A DNA stretch of 64,000 bases from contig JYOE01000020.1 in NCBI GenBank assembly GCA_000955875.1, forward strand, positions 62,001 to 126,000, written 5' to 3'. How positions within the stretch are numbered: position 1 is the stretch's first letter; every line of letters starts with the position of its first letter. Position numbers and translations under genes: made by a program. The notes below the pieces were generated by a model. That model searched no databases. It had not been told where the DNA came from and worked only from the letters and a program-made list of their open reading frames with translations. Below, piece by piece: positions 41,965-49,875 of this stretch. This DNA is from Terrabacter sp. 28 (GTDB lineage: Bacteria; Actinomycetota; Actinomycetes; Actinomycetales; Dermatophilaceae).

Positions 41965-43053
41965 ATGAGTGCACCGGTGCTCCGCGTCCGTGGCCGCGTG
42001 CTGGTCGGGCCCGACGACGTGGTCGACGAGCTGTGGGTCGTGGGCGGGCGGGTGACGTTCACACCGCCGACCGACCGGTCCGACGAGCAGACGCTCGAGG
42101 GCTGGGTGCTGCCGGGCCTCGTCGACGCGCACTGCCACGTCGGTCTCGGACCGCACGGTGAGGTGCCGCGCGACGAGGCGGAGCAGCAGGCGGTCACCGA
42201 CCGTGACCACGGCACGCTGCTCATCCGCGACGCGGGGCAGCCGGGTGACACCCGCTGGGTCGACGAGCGCGACGACCTGCCGAAGATCATCCGCGCGGGC
42301 CGGCACATCGCGCGCACCCGCCGCTACATCCGCAACTACGCCCACGAGGTCGAGGAGGACGAGCTCGTCCGCCACGTCCGGCTCGAGGCGCACCGCGGCG
42401 ACGGCTGGGTCAAGCTCGTCGGCGACTGGATCGACCGCGACGTGGGCGACCTGGCGCCCAGCTGGTCGCGGCAGGCGGTCGCCGACGCCATCGCCGCCGC
42501 GCACGAGGAGGGTGTGCGCGTCACCGCGCACTGCTTCGGCGAGGAGTCCCTCCGCGACCTCGCCGCGGCGGGCATCGACTGCATCGAGCACGCGACCGGC
42601 CTGCGCGAGGACTCCATCGACACCTTCGCCGCCCAGGGCATCGCCATCGTGCCGACCCTCGTCAACATCGCCCAGTTCCCCGACCTCGCCGCCCCGGCCC
42701 AGGAGAAGTTCCCCGACTACCACCGCCACATGCTCGACCTCCACGAGCGGCGCTACGCGACCGTCGGGGCGGCCCACGAGGCCGGCGTCCCCATCTACGT
42801 CGGCACCGACGCCGGGGGCAGCCTGCCGCACGGGCTCGTCGCCCGGGAGATGCTCGAGCTGACGAAGGCCGGTCTCAGCAACGTCGAGGTCGTCTCCGCG
42901 GCGACGTGGGGTGCCCGCGACTGGCTCGGGCGCCCGGGCCTCGCCGAGGGAGAGGACGCCGACCTCGTCGTCTACGCGTCCGACCCGCGCGCCGACGTCA
43001 CGACCGTCGCCGACCCCCTCGGTGTCGTCCTGCGAGGTCGCGTTGTCCGCTGA
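41965..43053 (+). CDS. Amidohydrolase family protein
   Basis: 362-residue TIM-barrel metal hydrolase. LPGLVDAHCHVGLG gives the HxH metal ligands; VTAHCFGEESLRDLAAAGIDCIEHATGL supplies further His ligands, and VPIYVGTDAGGSLPHG the catalytic Asp. Ending GEDADLVVYASDPRADVTTVADP is the typical composite-domain return of imidazolonepropionase-like amidohydrolases. Substrate unknown. It overlaps the next gene by 11 bases. Confidence 0.92.
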   Translation: MSAPVLRVRGRVLVGPDDVVDELWVVGGRVTFTPPTDRSDEQTLEGWVLPGLVDAHCHVGLGPHGEVPRDEAEQQAVTDRDHGTLLIRDAGQPGDTRWVDERDDLPKIIRAGRHIARTRRYIRNYAHEVEEDELVRHVRLEAHRGDGWVKLVGDWIDRDVGDLAPSWSRQAVADAIAAAHEEGVRVTAHCFGEESLRDLAAAGIDCIEHATGLREDSIDTFAAQGIAIVPTLVNIAQFPDLAAPAQEKFPDYHRHMLDLHERRYATVGAAHEAGVPIYVGTDAGGSLPHGLVAREMLELTKAGLSNVEVVSAATWGARDWLGRPGLAEGEDADLVVYASDPRADVTTVADPLGVVLRGRVVR

Positions 43054-43972
43054 CCACGACGCCCCGGAGCCCTTCACCGCAGTGGGGGAGCGGGTCGAGG
43101 TGCGCCCGCCCACGCCGGCCGACGCGACGGCATACGCGGACGCCGTGACGCGGTCGGAGCGCCGCCTCGCCGACTTCGCGATCCCCAACCCGCACAACCT
43201 GCCCGTCGTCCTCGAGAACCAGTCGCGGACCTACCGCACGTTCATGGTCCACGCCCTCGACCCCGAGGGCTCGCACGGGCTCGTCGGGCGCATCAACATC
43301 GCCAACGTGGTCGGCGGGTCGTTCCGCAGCGCGACCATCGGCTACGACTCCTACGACCCGTATGCCGGCCGCGGCCTCTTCGCGGAGGGCCTGCGCCTGA
43401 CCGTCGAGCTCGCGTTCGACGACGAGCCGCACGGCATGGGCCTGCACCGCATCGAGGCGAACATCCAGCCGGCCAACCACCGCTCGGCGGGGCTCGTGCG
43501 GTCGCTCGGCTTCGTGCACGAGGGTTTCTCCCGGGACTTCCTGCACCTGCCGGGTCCCGACGGCCGCCGCGACTGGCGCGACCACGAGCGCTTCACGATG
43601 CTCTCCACGGACTGGCCGGCCGTGCCCTACCGCGCCCAGGGCCACCGGCGCATCGCGTGCGTCGTCACCGGCGCACCGGGCTACGACGCTGGGTCGCGCG
43701 GCACGAGCGTCGGCGCTGCCGTGGCCGCCGAGCTCGGCATCCCGCTCTTCTCCTCGGCCGTGGTCGAGCGCCCGGCCGCGCTCTTCGAGCTGCTCCGCTC
43801 CTCGCCGATCGGCGGGGTCGTCGAGGTGCGCGCGAGCGCGCCGGAGCTGCGGATGGGCCTCGCGAGGGCCGGTTTCGACCCCTCCGCCGTGCCGCACCTC
43901 GACGCGGCGTTCGACCTGCCGCGGAGCGAGGTCGTGCGGCACGCGCTGGCCGTGCGGGCCGCGTACGCCTGA
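43043..43972 (+). CDS. GNAT acetyltransferase fused to an unrecognised C-terminal domain
   Basis: 309 residues from a TTG overlapping the amidohydrolase stop (GAGG five bases upstream). About 10-195 is a RimJ/RimL-type GNAT domain: VEVRPPTPADATAYADAV, GYDSYDPYAGRGLFAEGL (acetyl-CoA loop with AGRGLF) and LHRIEANIQPANHRSAGLVRSLGFVHEGFSRDFLHL. Residues about 200-309 form a second domain beginning RRIACVVTGAPGYDAGSRGTS and rich in Ala/Leu; I do not recognise it. The GAPGYDAGSRGTS segment faintly recalls a degenerate P-loop, an inference only. Confidence 0.8.
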   Translation: MSADHDAPEPFTAVGERVEVRPPTPADATAYADAVTRSERRLADFAIPNPHNLPVVLENQSRTYRTFMVHALDPEGSHGLVGRINIANVVGGSFRSATIGYDSYDPYAGRGLFAEGLRLTVELAFDDEPHGMGLHRIEANIQPANHRSAGLVRSLGFVHEGFSRDFLHLPGPDGRRDWRDHERFTMLSTDWPAVPYRAQGHRRIACVVTGAPGYDAGSRGTSVGAAVAAELGIPLFSSAVVERPAALFELLRSSPIGGVVEVRASAPELRMGLARAGFDPSAVPHLDAAFDLPRSEVVRHALAVRAAYA

Positions 43973-44144
43973 GCGGGACGCCCGTGGCCGTGTCCGGACC
44001 ACCCCTCCACGTCTGGCAGAATGGAGGGCTGTACCCGTCCGGCCCCCTCTCGGCTGGACCGGACGCCTACACACCGAGCGTCGGCACCCCGGCTGATCCC
44101 AGCCGGTCTCGCCGCGCTCACTACTGGTTGAGGAGACCGCCACA

Positions 44145-44612
44145 GTGGCCGTCAAGATCCGTCTGAAGCGCATGGGCAAGATCCGTGCACCGTTCTACCG
44201 CGTCGTCGTCATGGACTCGCGCACCAAGCGCGATGGCCGGGCCATCGAGGAGATCGGCAAGTACCACCCCACCGAGCAGCCGTCGCTCATCGACATCGAC
44301 ATCGAGCGCGCGCACTACTGGCTGAGCCAGGGCGCCCAGCCCACCGAGGCCGTCGCCGCCCTGATCAAGCTCGTCGACGAGGGCAAGGTCGAGACCAAGG
44401 AGGCCAAGACCTCGAAGAAGGACCTCTACGAGGCTGCCGTCGCCGCCGCCGGTGGCAAGTCCGACGCCGGCTCCGAGGGTGCGACCACCCCGAAGAAGAA
44501 GGCTGCCAAGAAGGCCGAGCCCAAGGCTGACGAGAAGGCCGACGAGAAGGCTGACGAGACCGCCGAGGCGCCTGCCGCCGAGGCGACCGACGCCGAGAAG
44601 AGCGAGTCCTGA
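44145..44612 (+). CDS. rpsP: 30S ribosomal protein S16
   Basis: 155 residues; the S16 core is about 80 (AVKIRLKRMGKIRAPFYRVVVMDSR, GRAIEEIGKYHP, DIERAHYWLSQGAQPTEAV). The remainder is a Lys/Ala/Glu-rich extension with KADEKADEKADE repeats, probably disordered; actinobacterial S16 often has such a tail. GTG with GAGGAG ten bases upstream. It heads the conserved rpsP-khpA-rimM-trmD cluster. Confidence 0.96.
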   Translation: MAVKIRLKRMGKIRAPFYRVVVMDSRTKRDGRAIEEIGKYHPTEQPSLIDIDIERAHYWLSQGAQPTEAVAALIKLVDEGKVETKEAKTSKKDLYEAAVAAAGGKSDAGSEGATTPKKKAAKKAEPKADEKADEKADETAEAPAAEATDAEKSES

Positions 44613-44614
44613 GC

Positions 44615-44857
44615 ATGCTCGAGGAGGCGCTCGAGCACCTCGTCAAGGGCATCGTCGACCACGACGAGGACGTCGTCGTGCGCCGCAAGGAGCTGCGTCG
44701 CGGTGAGCTGCTCGAGGTCCGGGTGCACCCCGACGACCTCGGCCGCGTCATCGGCCGCTCCGGCCGCACGGCGAGCGCGCTGCGCACCGTCGTGGGCGCC
44801 CTCGCGGGCAACAGCAACGTCCGGGTCGACATCGTCGACACCGACCGCGTGCGCTGA
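44615..44857 (+). CDS. khpA: KH-domain RNA-binding protein KhpA
   Basis: 80-residue single KH domain. VHPDDLGRVIGRSGRTASALRTVVGA contains the GxxG loop (IGRSG) that grips RNA. KhpA pairs with KhpB/Jag in other Gram-positives to influence cell-wall and division genes through small RNAs. Starts two bases after the rpsP stop, so co-translated. Confidence 0.93.
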   Translation: MLEEALEHLVKGIVDHDEDVVVRRKELRRGELLEVRVHPDDLGRVIGRSGRTASALRTVVGALAGNSNVRVDIVDTDRVR

Positions 44858-44877
44858 GCCACCGCCAGAACGCCAGC

Positions 44878-44915
44878 GCAGTGGGGCATCCCGGGTGACC
44901 GGGGTGCCCCACTGC
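44878..44915 (+). terminator. Strong hairpin between khpA and rimM
   Basis: GCAGTGGGGCA-T-CCCGG and CCGG-G-TGCCCCACTGC pair over 17 positions with one U-G wobble and a short GGTGA-type loop, followed by CGTTT. It is a good intrinsic terminator about 20 bases after khpA and within an otherwise conserved operon. Confidence 0.75.
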
Positions 44916-45009
44916 CGTTTCCCACCGACCACGTATGCCGTCGCGCCTGCTCCGCCGCACTCCGCGGGCGCGCGCCCGGGCCGCCGCCAAACCTGAGAGG
45001 ATTCGGGCC

Positions 45010-45540
45010 ATGAACGTCGTCCTCGCCCGCATCGGCAAGCCGCACGGACTCCGGGGCGAGGTCACCGTGCAGCTGCACACCGACGACCCCGAGTCGCGTT
45101 TCGCACCGGGCACCGTCGTCGCGACCGAGGCCGAGCCGGGCTCGGGAGTGCCGACGGCCCTGACCATCGCGTCGACCCGCGTGCACCGCGGCATCTGGCT
45201 GCTCACCTTCGAGGAGATCCCCGACCGCACCGGCGCCGAGGGGCTGCGGGGCACGAGGCTCGTGATGCCGGAGTCGGCGACCAAGGCCGACGACGACGAG
45301 GGCTACTACGAGGAGGACCTCGTCGGACTGGAGGTGCGTGACCCGTCGGGCGAGCAGGTCGGCACGGTCAGCGGCCTCGAGCTCGGCGCGGCCCAGGACC
45401 GCCTCGTCGTCACCCTCACCGACGGCGTGACGGCCTACGTCCCGTTCGTGAAGCGCATCGTGCCGACGGTGGCCGACGACCACGTCGTCGTCGACGCCCC
45501 GCCCGGCCTCTTCGACCTCTACCGCGAAGGTGCCGAGTGA
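45010..45540 (+). CDS. rimM: Ribosome maturation factor RimM
   Basis: 176-residue 30S assembly factor. VVLARIGKPHGLRGEVTVQLHTDDPE (N-terminal RimM barrel) and a C-terminal PRC-barrel (YYEEDLVGLEVRDPSGEQVGTVSGL... PFVKRIVPTVADDHVVVDAPPGL). ATG with GAGAGGA about eight bases upstream. It lies after the khpA hairpin and overlaps the trmD start. Confidence 0.95.
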   Translation: MNVVLARIGKPHGLRGEVTVQLHTDDPESRFAPGTVVATEAEPGSGVPTALTIASTRVHRGIWLLTFEEIPDRTGAEGLRGTRLVMPESATKADDDEGYYEEDLVGLEVRDPSGEQVGTVSGLELGAAQDRLVVTLTDGVTAYVPFVKRIVPTVADDHVVVDAPPGLFDLYREGAE

Positions 45541-46760
45541 CCGGCTCGTCACCCGGCACGCCTGAGCCCCGAGCGGCTTCGCGGCCCGCGATGCGCATCG
45601 ACGTCGTCTCGATCTTTCCCGACTACCTCGCCGCGCTGGACCTGTCGCTCATCGGCAAGGCCCGTCAGGACGGCCTGCTCGACGTGCGCGTGCACGACCT
45701 GCGCGACCACACCCACGACAGGCACCGCACCGTCGACGACACCCCGTACGGCGGGGGAGCCGGCATGGTCATGAAGGCGCAGCCGTGGGCCGAGGCTCTC
45801 GACGACGTCGTCGCACAGGGAGATCCGAAGACGAAGCCGCGGCTCGTCGTCCCCGGGCCCGGAGGGCAGCCCTTCACGCAGGCTCTCGCCCGGGAGCTGG
45901 CGCAGGAACCGTGGCTCGCCTTCGCCTGCGGCCGCTACGAAGGCATCGACGAGCGCGTCTACGAGCACGCCCGCGAGGACCTCGGCCTCGAGGTCTCGGT
46001 CGTCAGCCTCGGCGACTACGTGCTCAACGGCGGAGAGGTCGCGGTGCTCGCCATGGTCGAGGCCGTCGGCCGCCTCGTCCCGGGTGTCATCGGCAACGCC
46101 GAGTCCCTCGTCGAGGAGTCCCACGAGGACGGGCTGCTCGAGTACCCCATCTACACGAAGCCGCGCACGTGGAACGGGCGTGAGGTGCCCGAGGTGCTGC
46201 TGTCGGGCAACCACGGCGCCATCGCGGCCTGGCGGCACGAGCAGCGCCTGGCCCGCACGGCAGCGCGCCGCCCCGACCTGCTGCACGCCTCGCACGGGGA
46301 CGGCGACATCGAGATCGCTGCTGCCACACCCGGCGACGTGCCCGAGCTGGCCGTGCTGATGCGCGCCTGCTGGGTGCAGGAGGCGATCGCCAACGACACC
46401 CTCGACATCCCCGCCCTGCACGAGAGCGTCGACGACGTCCGCGCCAGCCTCGACACGACGCGTACGTGGGTCGCGCGCCGGGCGGGCCGCCTCGTCGGCG
46501 CCGTGCGGACCTCGCAGCACGGCGACGACTGGCACATCGGCCGTCTCTGCGTCGTGCCCGACCTCCAGGGACGTGGGCTCGGCCGACGCCTCCTCGAGCA
46601 CGCCGAGTCCACCGCGCCCGACGGCACACGCACGTTCTCGCTCCACACGGGCGCGAAGAGCACCGACAACCTGCGCTTCTACAAGAAGGCCGGCTACCGC
46701 GTCACCGACGCTGCCGCGCCGATCCCCGGCGCCGTCACCCTGGTCAAGCGGCGCCGCTGA
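45537..46760 (+). CDS. trmD: TrmD tRNA (guanine(37)-N1)-methyltransferase fused to a GNAT domain
   Basis: 407 residues. About 19-250 is a full SPOUT-class TrmD: MRIDVVSIFPDYL, DDTPYGGGAGMVMK, FACGRYEGIDERV (knot), SLGDYVLNGGEVAVL, and EYPIYTKPRTWNGREVPEVLLSGNH. It makes m1G37 to keep frame. About 258-407 is a separate GNAT domain (IAAATPGDVPELAVLM..., VVPDLQGRGLGRRLLEHAE, NLRFYKKAGYRV) with an intact acetyl-CoA loop. The GTG overlaps the rimM stop (GTGA) with GAAGG upstream; ATG 45591 starts the conserved MRID directly. Confidence 0.92.
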   Translation: MTGSSPGTPEPRAASRPAMRIDVVSIFPDYLAALDLSLIGKARQDGLLDVRVHDLRDHTHDRHRTVDDTPYGGGAGMVMKAQPWAEALDDVVAQGDPKTKPRLVVPGPGGQPFTQALARELAQEPWLAFACGRYEGIDERVYEHAREDLGLEVSVVSLGDYVLNGGEVAVLAMVEAVGRLVPGVIGNAESLVEESHEDGLLEYPIYTKPRTWNGREVPEVLLSGNHGAIAAWRHEQRLARTAARRPDLLHASHGDGDIEIAAATPGDVPELAVLMRACWVQEAIANDTLDIPALHESVDDVRASLDTTRTWVARRAGRLVGAVRTSQHGDDWHIGRLCVVPDLQGRGLGRRLLEHAESTAPDGTRTFSLHTGAKSTDNLRFYKKAGYRVTDAAAPIPGAVTLVKRRR

Positions 46761-46779
46761 GGTCGGACGCGCGTGCCGC

Positions 46780-47538
46780 TCAGGCCGCGAGGCCTTCGCG
46801 CAGGTCGTCGGGCAGCAGCAGCCGACGCCGGATGAGGGCCGCCTGGACGCCCGCCGTGACCGCTTGCGTCGCCATGATCGCGAAGAGCACGAGCACCTGC
46901 GCGGTGGCCGCCTGGACCGCGCTCCCGCCGCCGAGCATGACGCCGATGAACGCGCCCGGCAGCGTCACCACCCCTGACGTGCGCACCTGGTCCAGGCTCG
47001 GCAGGATGCCCTCGGGGACCCGACGCGCGATGACCTCGTCGATGGCCTCTCCCGACGTGAGGCCGAGCGAGAGTGCCGCCTCGTACTGGCCCCGCTCGTC
47101 CCGCAGGGCCGCGAACGTGCGCCGGCCGACCAGCGTGTGCACCGTCATCGTGTTGCCGATGACGATCCCGGCGACGGGTATGAGGGCGATGCCCGCGAGG
47201 GGCACCGCGCCCGTCGCGAGGACGATGCCGACGACGGGCACGACCCCGCACGCCATGGCGGCCGCGGCCCACGGCCAGGCGCCGGGAGCCCCGACGCGCC
47301 GCGTCGTCGTGACCACAGCCATGGCGAACATGACGGCCACGGCGAGGAAGGAGAGCCACAGCGACCCCACGACGGCGGTGATGACGAGCGCGACGAGGGT
47401 CAGCTGCACGACGGCGCGACCACCGGCCAGCACGGCCTGGCGCTCCAGGTCGATCCGACCGAGCCGGTCGGCCACGACGGTCACCGCCAGGAGGATGACG
47501 AGGCAGATGACGACGGGCCAGCCGGGGGAGACGTCCAC
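46780..47538 (-). CDS. UPF0014/FetB-type ABC permease
   Basis: 252 residues with about seven hydrophobic helices. VVADRLGRIDLERQAVLAGGRAVVQL and IPVAGIVIGNTMTVHTLVGRR are UPF0014 signatures; FetB with its ATPase FetA exports iron in E. coli. No ATPase gene is adjacent: upstream is rplS (divergent) and downstream trmD (convergent). GTG six bases after TAGCGT. The partner may be encoded elsewhere, or this permease may act with a shared ATPase. Confidence 0.85.
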   Translation of the reverse strand: MDVSPGWPVVICLVILLAVTVVADRLGRIDLERQAVLAGGRAVVQLTLVALVITAVVGSLWLSFLAVAVMFAMAVVTTTRRVGAPGAWPWAAAAMACGVVPVVGIVLATGAVPLAGIALIPVAGIVIGNTMTVHTLVGRRTFAALRDERGQYEAALSLGLTSGEAIDEVIARRVPEGILPSLDQVRTSGVVTLPGAFIGVMLGGGSAVQAATAQVLVLFAIMATQAVTAGVQAALIRRRLLLPDDLREGLAA

Positions 47539-47544
47539 GGGCCC

Positions 47545-47550
47545 ACGCTA
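47545..47550 (-). promoter_or_regulatory. Leaderless-type -10 box, FetB-like gene
   Basis: TAGCGT on the minus strand, six bases before GTG 47538. Confidence 0.6.
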
Positions 47551-47633
47551 GGTGCTGAGGGAGCGGGACGTCGGGCGTGAGCGGGTCGCCGGCTCGATTT
47601 CAGGTATGCGGCGTGCTCTGGCAGACTTGCTCC

Positions 47634-47718
47634 TTGCGTCCGGCACACGACGGCCCCTGCCACAGGGGGAGTCGGCCACCAGCACCACCCGGGTGGCCAC
47701 GCGGCCCGACGGACGCAA
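47634..47718 (+). ncRNA. Structured 5' leader of rplS
   Basis: TTGCGTCCG (47634-47642) and CGGACGCAA (47710-47718) form a perfect 9-base closing stem. Inside are CCCCTG-CCA-CAGGGG (47654-47668) and GGCCACC...GGTGGCC (47674-47698), giving a three-way junction. It sits 50 bases before the rplS ATG. This is the kind of leader ribosomal proteins use for autoregulation; I cannot match it to a known family. Confidence 0.6.
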
Positions 47719-47768
47719 CACCCACATTGTGACGAGGTGGCCTGTGGCACCTGAGAAAGCGAAGCATC

Positions 47769-48143
47769 ATGCACACGTTTGACGAGATCAACGCCGCATC
47801 GCTGCGCTCGGACGTTCCCGAGTTCCGCGCCGGCGACACCCTCAAGGTCCACGTCAAGGTCATCGAGGGCACGCGCTCGCGTGTCCAGGTGTTCCAGGGC
47901 ATCGTCATCCGTCGCCACGGCGGCGGCATCGGCGAGACCTTCACGGTCCGCAAGATCTCCTTCGGCGTCGGCGTCGAGCGCACCTTCCCGCTCCACACCC
48001 CGGTCATCGACAAGATCGAGGTCGTGACCCGCGGTGACGTGCGTCGCGCGAAGCTCTACTACCTGCGTGGTCTGCGCGGCAAGGCTGCCAAGATCCGCGA
48101 GAAGCGCGACAGCATCCCGGCCAAGGCCGGCGCGAAGAGCTGA
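47769..48143 (+). CDS. rplS: 50S ribosomal protein L19
   Basis: 124-residue large-subunit protein at the 30S-50S interface. FRAGDTLKVHVKVIEGTRSRVQVFQGIVI and RKISFGVGVERTFPLHTPVIDKIEVV are standard; the C-terminus KLYYLRGLRGKAAKIREKR is basic. ATG, with GAAAGCGAAG weakly purine-rich upstream. It is preceded by a structured leader and followed by two signal peptidase genes, as in many actinomycetes. Confidence 0.97.
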   Translation: MHTFDEINAASLRSDVPEFRAGDTLKVHVKVIEGTRSRVQVFQGIVIRRHGGGIGETFTVRKISFGVGVERTFPLHTPVIDKIEVVTRGDVRRAKLYYLRGLRGKAAKIREKRDSIPAKAGAKS

Positions 48144-48185
48144 CGACCTGCTGACGCAGACGTCCGTCTGACCACGCGAGGCGCG

Positions 48186-48947
48186 GTGGACCCCGAGCGG
48201 GCCGTCCCGGACACGAGCTCCGAGGCGATCCCCGGCACGGGATCCGCCGCGCCTTCGTCGCGTCCCGGAAGGGACAGTGCCGGGGCGTATGCCGGGGCGT
48301 ATGCCGCAGCCCGACGGCACCGCTGGCTGCTCGGCCCCGCGGTCCTGCTGCTCGCCGTCGTGGTCCTGCGGGCGTTCTTCGTGACGCCCTTCGGCATCCC
48401 GAGCGAGTCGATGCAGGACACCCTGCTCGTCGGGGACCGCCTCCTCGTGTCCCGCACGACGCCCTCCGACCAGCTCCAGCGGGGCGACATCGTCGTCTTC
48501 GACGCGTCCGAGGCGTTCAACCTGCGGGTGCCCCAGCGCGGCGTGCTCCAACGGCTCGTCGAGGCCGTCGAGAGCCTGGCCGGCAAGGGACAGCCGACCG
48601 ACTACGTCAAGCGGGTCATCGGTCTGCCGGGCGACCACGTGCGCTGCTGTGCCCCCGACGGCCGCCTCGAGATCAACGGCGTCGCCGTCACCGAGCCGTA
48701 CCTCGCGCCCGGTGCGCGACCGAGTGCCATCCCCTTCGACGTCACCGTCCCGCCCGACCGTTTCTGGATGATGGGCGACAACCGCGGGGCCTCCGCCGAC
48801 TCGCGCGCGCACCTCGGTGAGCCGGGTGGCGGCATGGTGCCCGGCACCGACATCATCGGCAAGGTTTGGGTGCGATACTGGCCGCTCGATCGGCTCGGGT
48901 CGGTCGACCAAGGACAAATTGCCTCCGTCCCACGAAATGGTGAGTGA
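48186..48947 (+). CDS. lepB: Signal peptidase I, first copy
   Basis: 253-residue membrane serine protease removing signal peptides. Short cytosolic N-terminus, one membrane helix (LLGPAVLLLAVVVLRAFFV, about 48-66), nucleophile in FGIPSESMQDTL, catalytic lysine in YVKRVIGLPGD, and the box MMGDNRGASADSR. RCCAPDGRL contains a vicinal Cys pair not typical of LepB. The N-terminus encodes AGAYAGAYA through two octamer copies 12 bases apart. The stop overlaps the start of the second copy. Confidence 0.94.
   Translation: MDPERAVPDTSSEAIPGTGSAAPSSRPGRDSAGAYAGAYAAARRHRWLLGPAVLLLAVVVLRAFFVTPFGIPSESMQDTLLVGDRLLVSRTTPSDQLQRGDIVVFDASEAFNLRVPQRGVLQRLVEAVESLAGKGQPTDYVKRVIGLPGDHVRCCAPDGRLEINGVAVTEPYLAPGARPSAIPFDVTVPPDRFWMMGDNRGASADSRAHLGEPGGGMVPGTDIIGKVWVRYWPLDRLGSVDQGQIASVPRNGE
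48287..48306 (+). repeat. Two GTATGCCG octamers 12 bases apart
   Basis: GTATGCCG at 48287-48294 and 48299-48306 in the first lepB; both supply TAT-GCC (Tyr-Ala) codons. This is the closest pair in the window. Confidence 0.8.
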
Positions 48948-49858
48948 TGTCGCAGTACACCGGACGCCCCGAGGACCCCACGCGCGGGCGACCTGTCGAC
49001 GGCATCGACGAGAGGGACGACGTCGACGACCCCGATGAGGACTACGACGACGACGAGCCCCGCGGCTTCCTCGGCACCGTCCTGGCCGGGGTCAAGGAGC
49101 TGCTCATCGTCGTCGTCCTCGCGATGGCGCTCTCCTTCGTCGTCAAGACGTGGCTCTTCCAGGCGTTCTACATCCCGTCCGGGTCGATGGAGAACACCCT
49201 CGTCAAGGACGACCGTGTCATCGTCAGCAAGCTGACGCCCGGCCCCTTCGACCTCAAGCGTGGCGACGTGGTCGTGTTCGAGGACCCGGGCGCCCCGACC
49301 CCGTGGCTCGGGAGCCTCGGCGAGCAGCGCAGCGACGTCGGCGGCCCGTTCCACGACGCCCTCGTCTTCGTCGGCCTGCTGCCGGAGGACGCGGAGAACC
49401 ACCTCATCAAGCGCGTCATCGGCCTGCCGGGCGACCGTGTGCAGGCCGACGGCGACACCGGCAAGCTCAAGGTCAACGGCGTCGAGATCACCGAGCCCTA
49501 CATCAAGCCGGGCGACTTCCCCAGCGAGGGCAAGAAGTTCGACATCACCGTGCCGGCCGGGCGCATCTGGGTCATGGGCGACCACCGCTCCGACTCGTCC
49601 GACAGCCGCTGGCACGACGACGGCACCGGTGCCCAGGGCTCCGTGCCGATGGACAAGCTCGTCGGGCGGGCGCTGTTCGTCGTGTGGCCCATCGACCACG
49701 TCACGTGGCTCGGCGTTCCCGAGCGCACCTTCGCCTCGGTGCCGGCCCCCAAGGCCGTGGGCAACGCCCCCCTGAACAAGCCCACCACCAAGGCGACGGT
49801 CAAGCCGAAGCCGAGCGGCAAGCCGACCGCGTCGGCGACGAAGGTCGCGGCCGGCTGA
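48947..49858 (+). CDS. lepB: Signal peptidase I, second copy
   Basis: 303 residues: an acidic N-terminal tail (DDVDDPDEDYDDDE), one helix (ELLIVVVLAMALSFVV), nucleophile region FYIPSGSMENTL, lysine in HLIKRVIGLPGD, and VMGDHRSDSSDSR. The C-terminus is a Lys/Pro/Thr/Ala-rich tail (about 275-303). ATG overlaps the stop of the first copy; a GTG three bases earlier is an alternative. Only about a third of residues look shared with the first copy, so they are old paralogs with possibly different substrates. Confidence 0.94.
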   Translation: MSQYTGRPEDPTRGRPVDGIDERDDVDDPDEDYDDDEPRGFLGTVLAGVKELLIVVVLAMALSFVVKTWLFQAFYIPSGSMENTLVKDDRVIVSKLTPGPFDLKRGDVVVFEDPGAPTPWLGSLGEQRSDVGGPFHDALVFVGLLPEDAENHLIKRVIGLPGDRVQADGDTGKLKVNGVEITEPYIKPGDFPSEGKKFDITVPAGRIWVMGDHRSDSSDSRWHDDGTGAQGSVPMDKLVGRALFVVWPIDHVTWLGVPERTFASVPAPKAVGNAPLNKPTTKATVKPKPSGKPTASATKVAAG

Positions 49859-49875
49859 CGGACGCGAACAGCACC

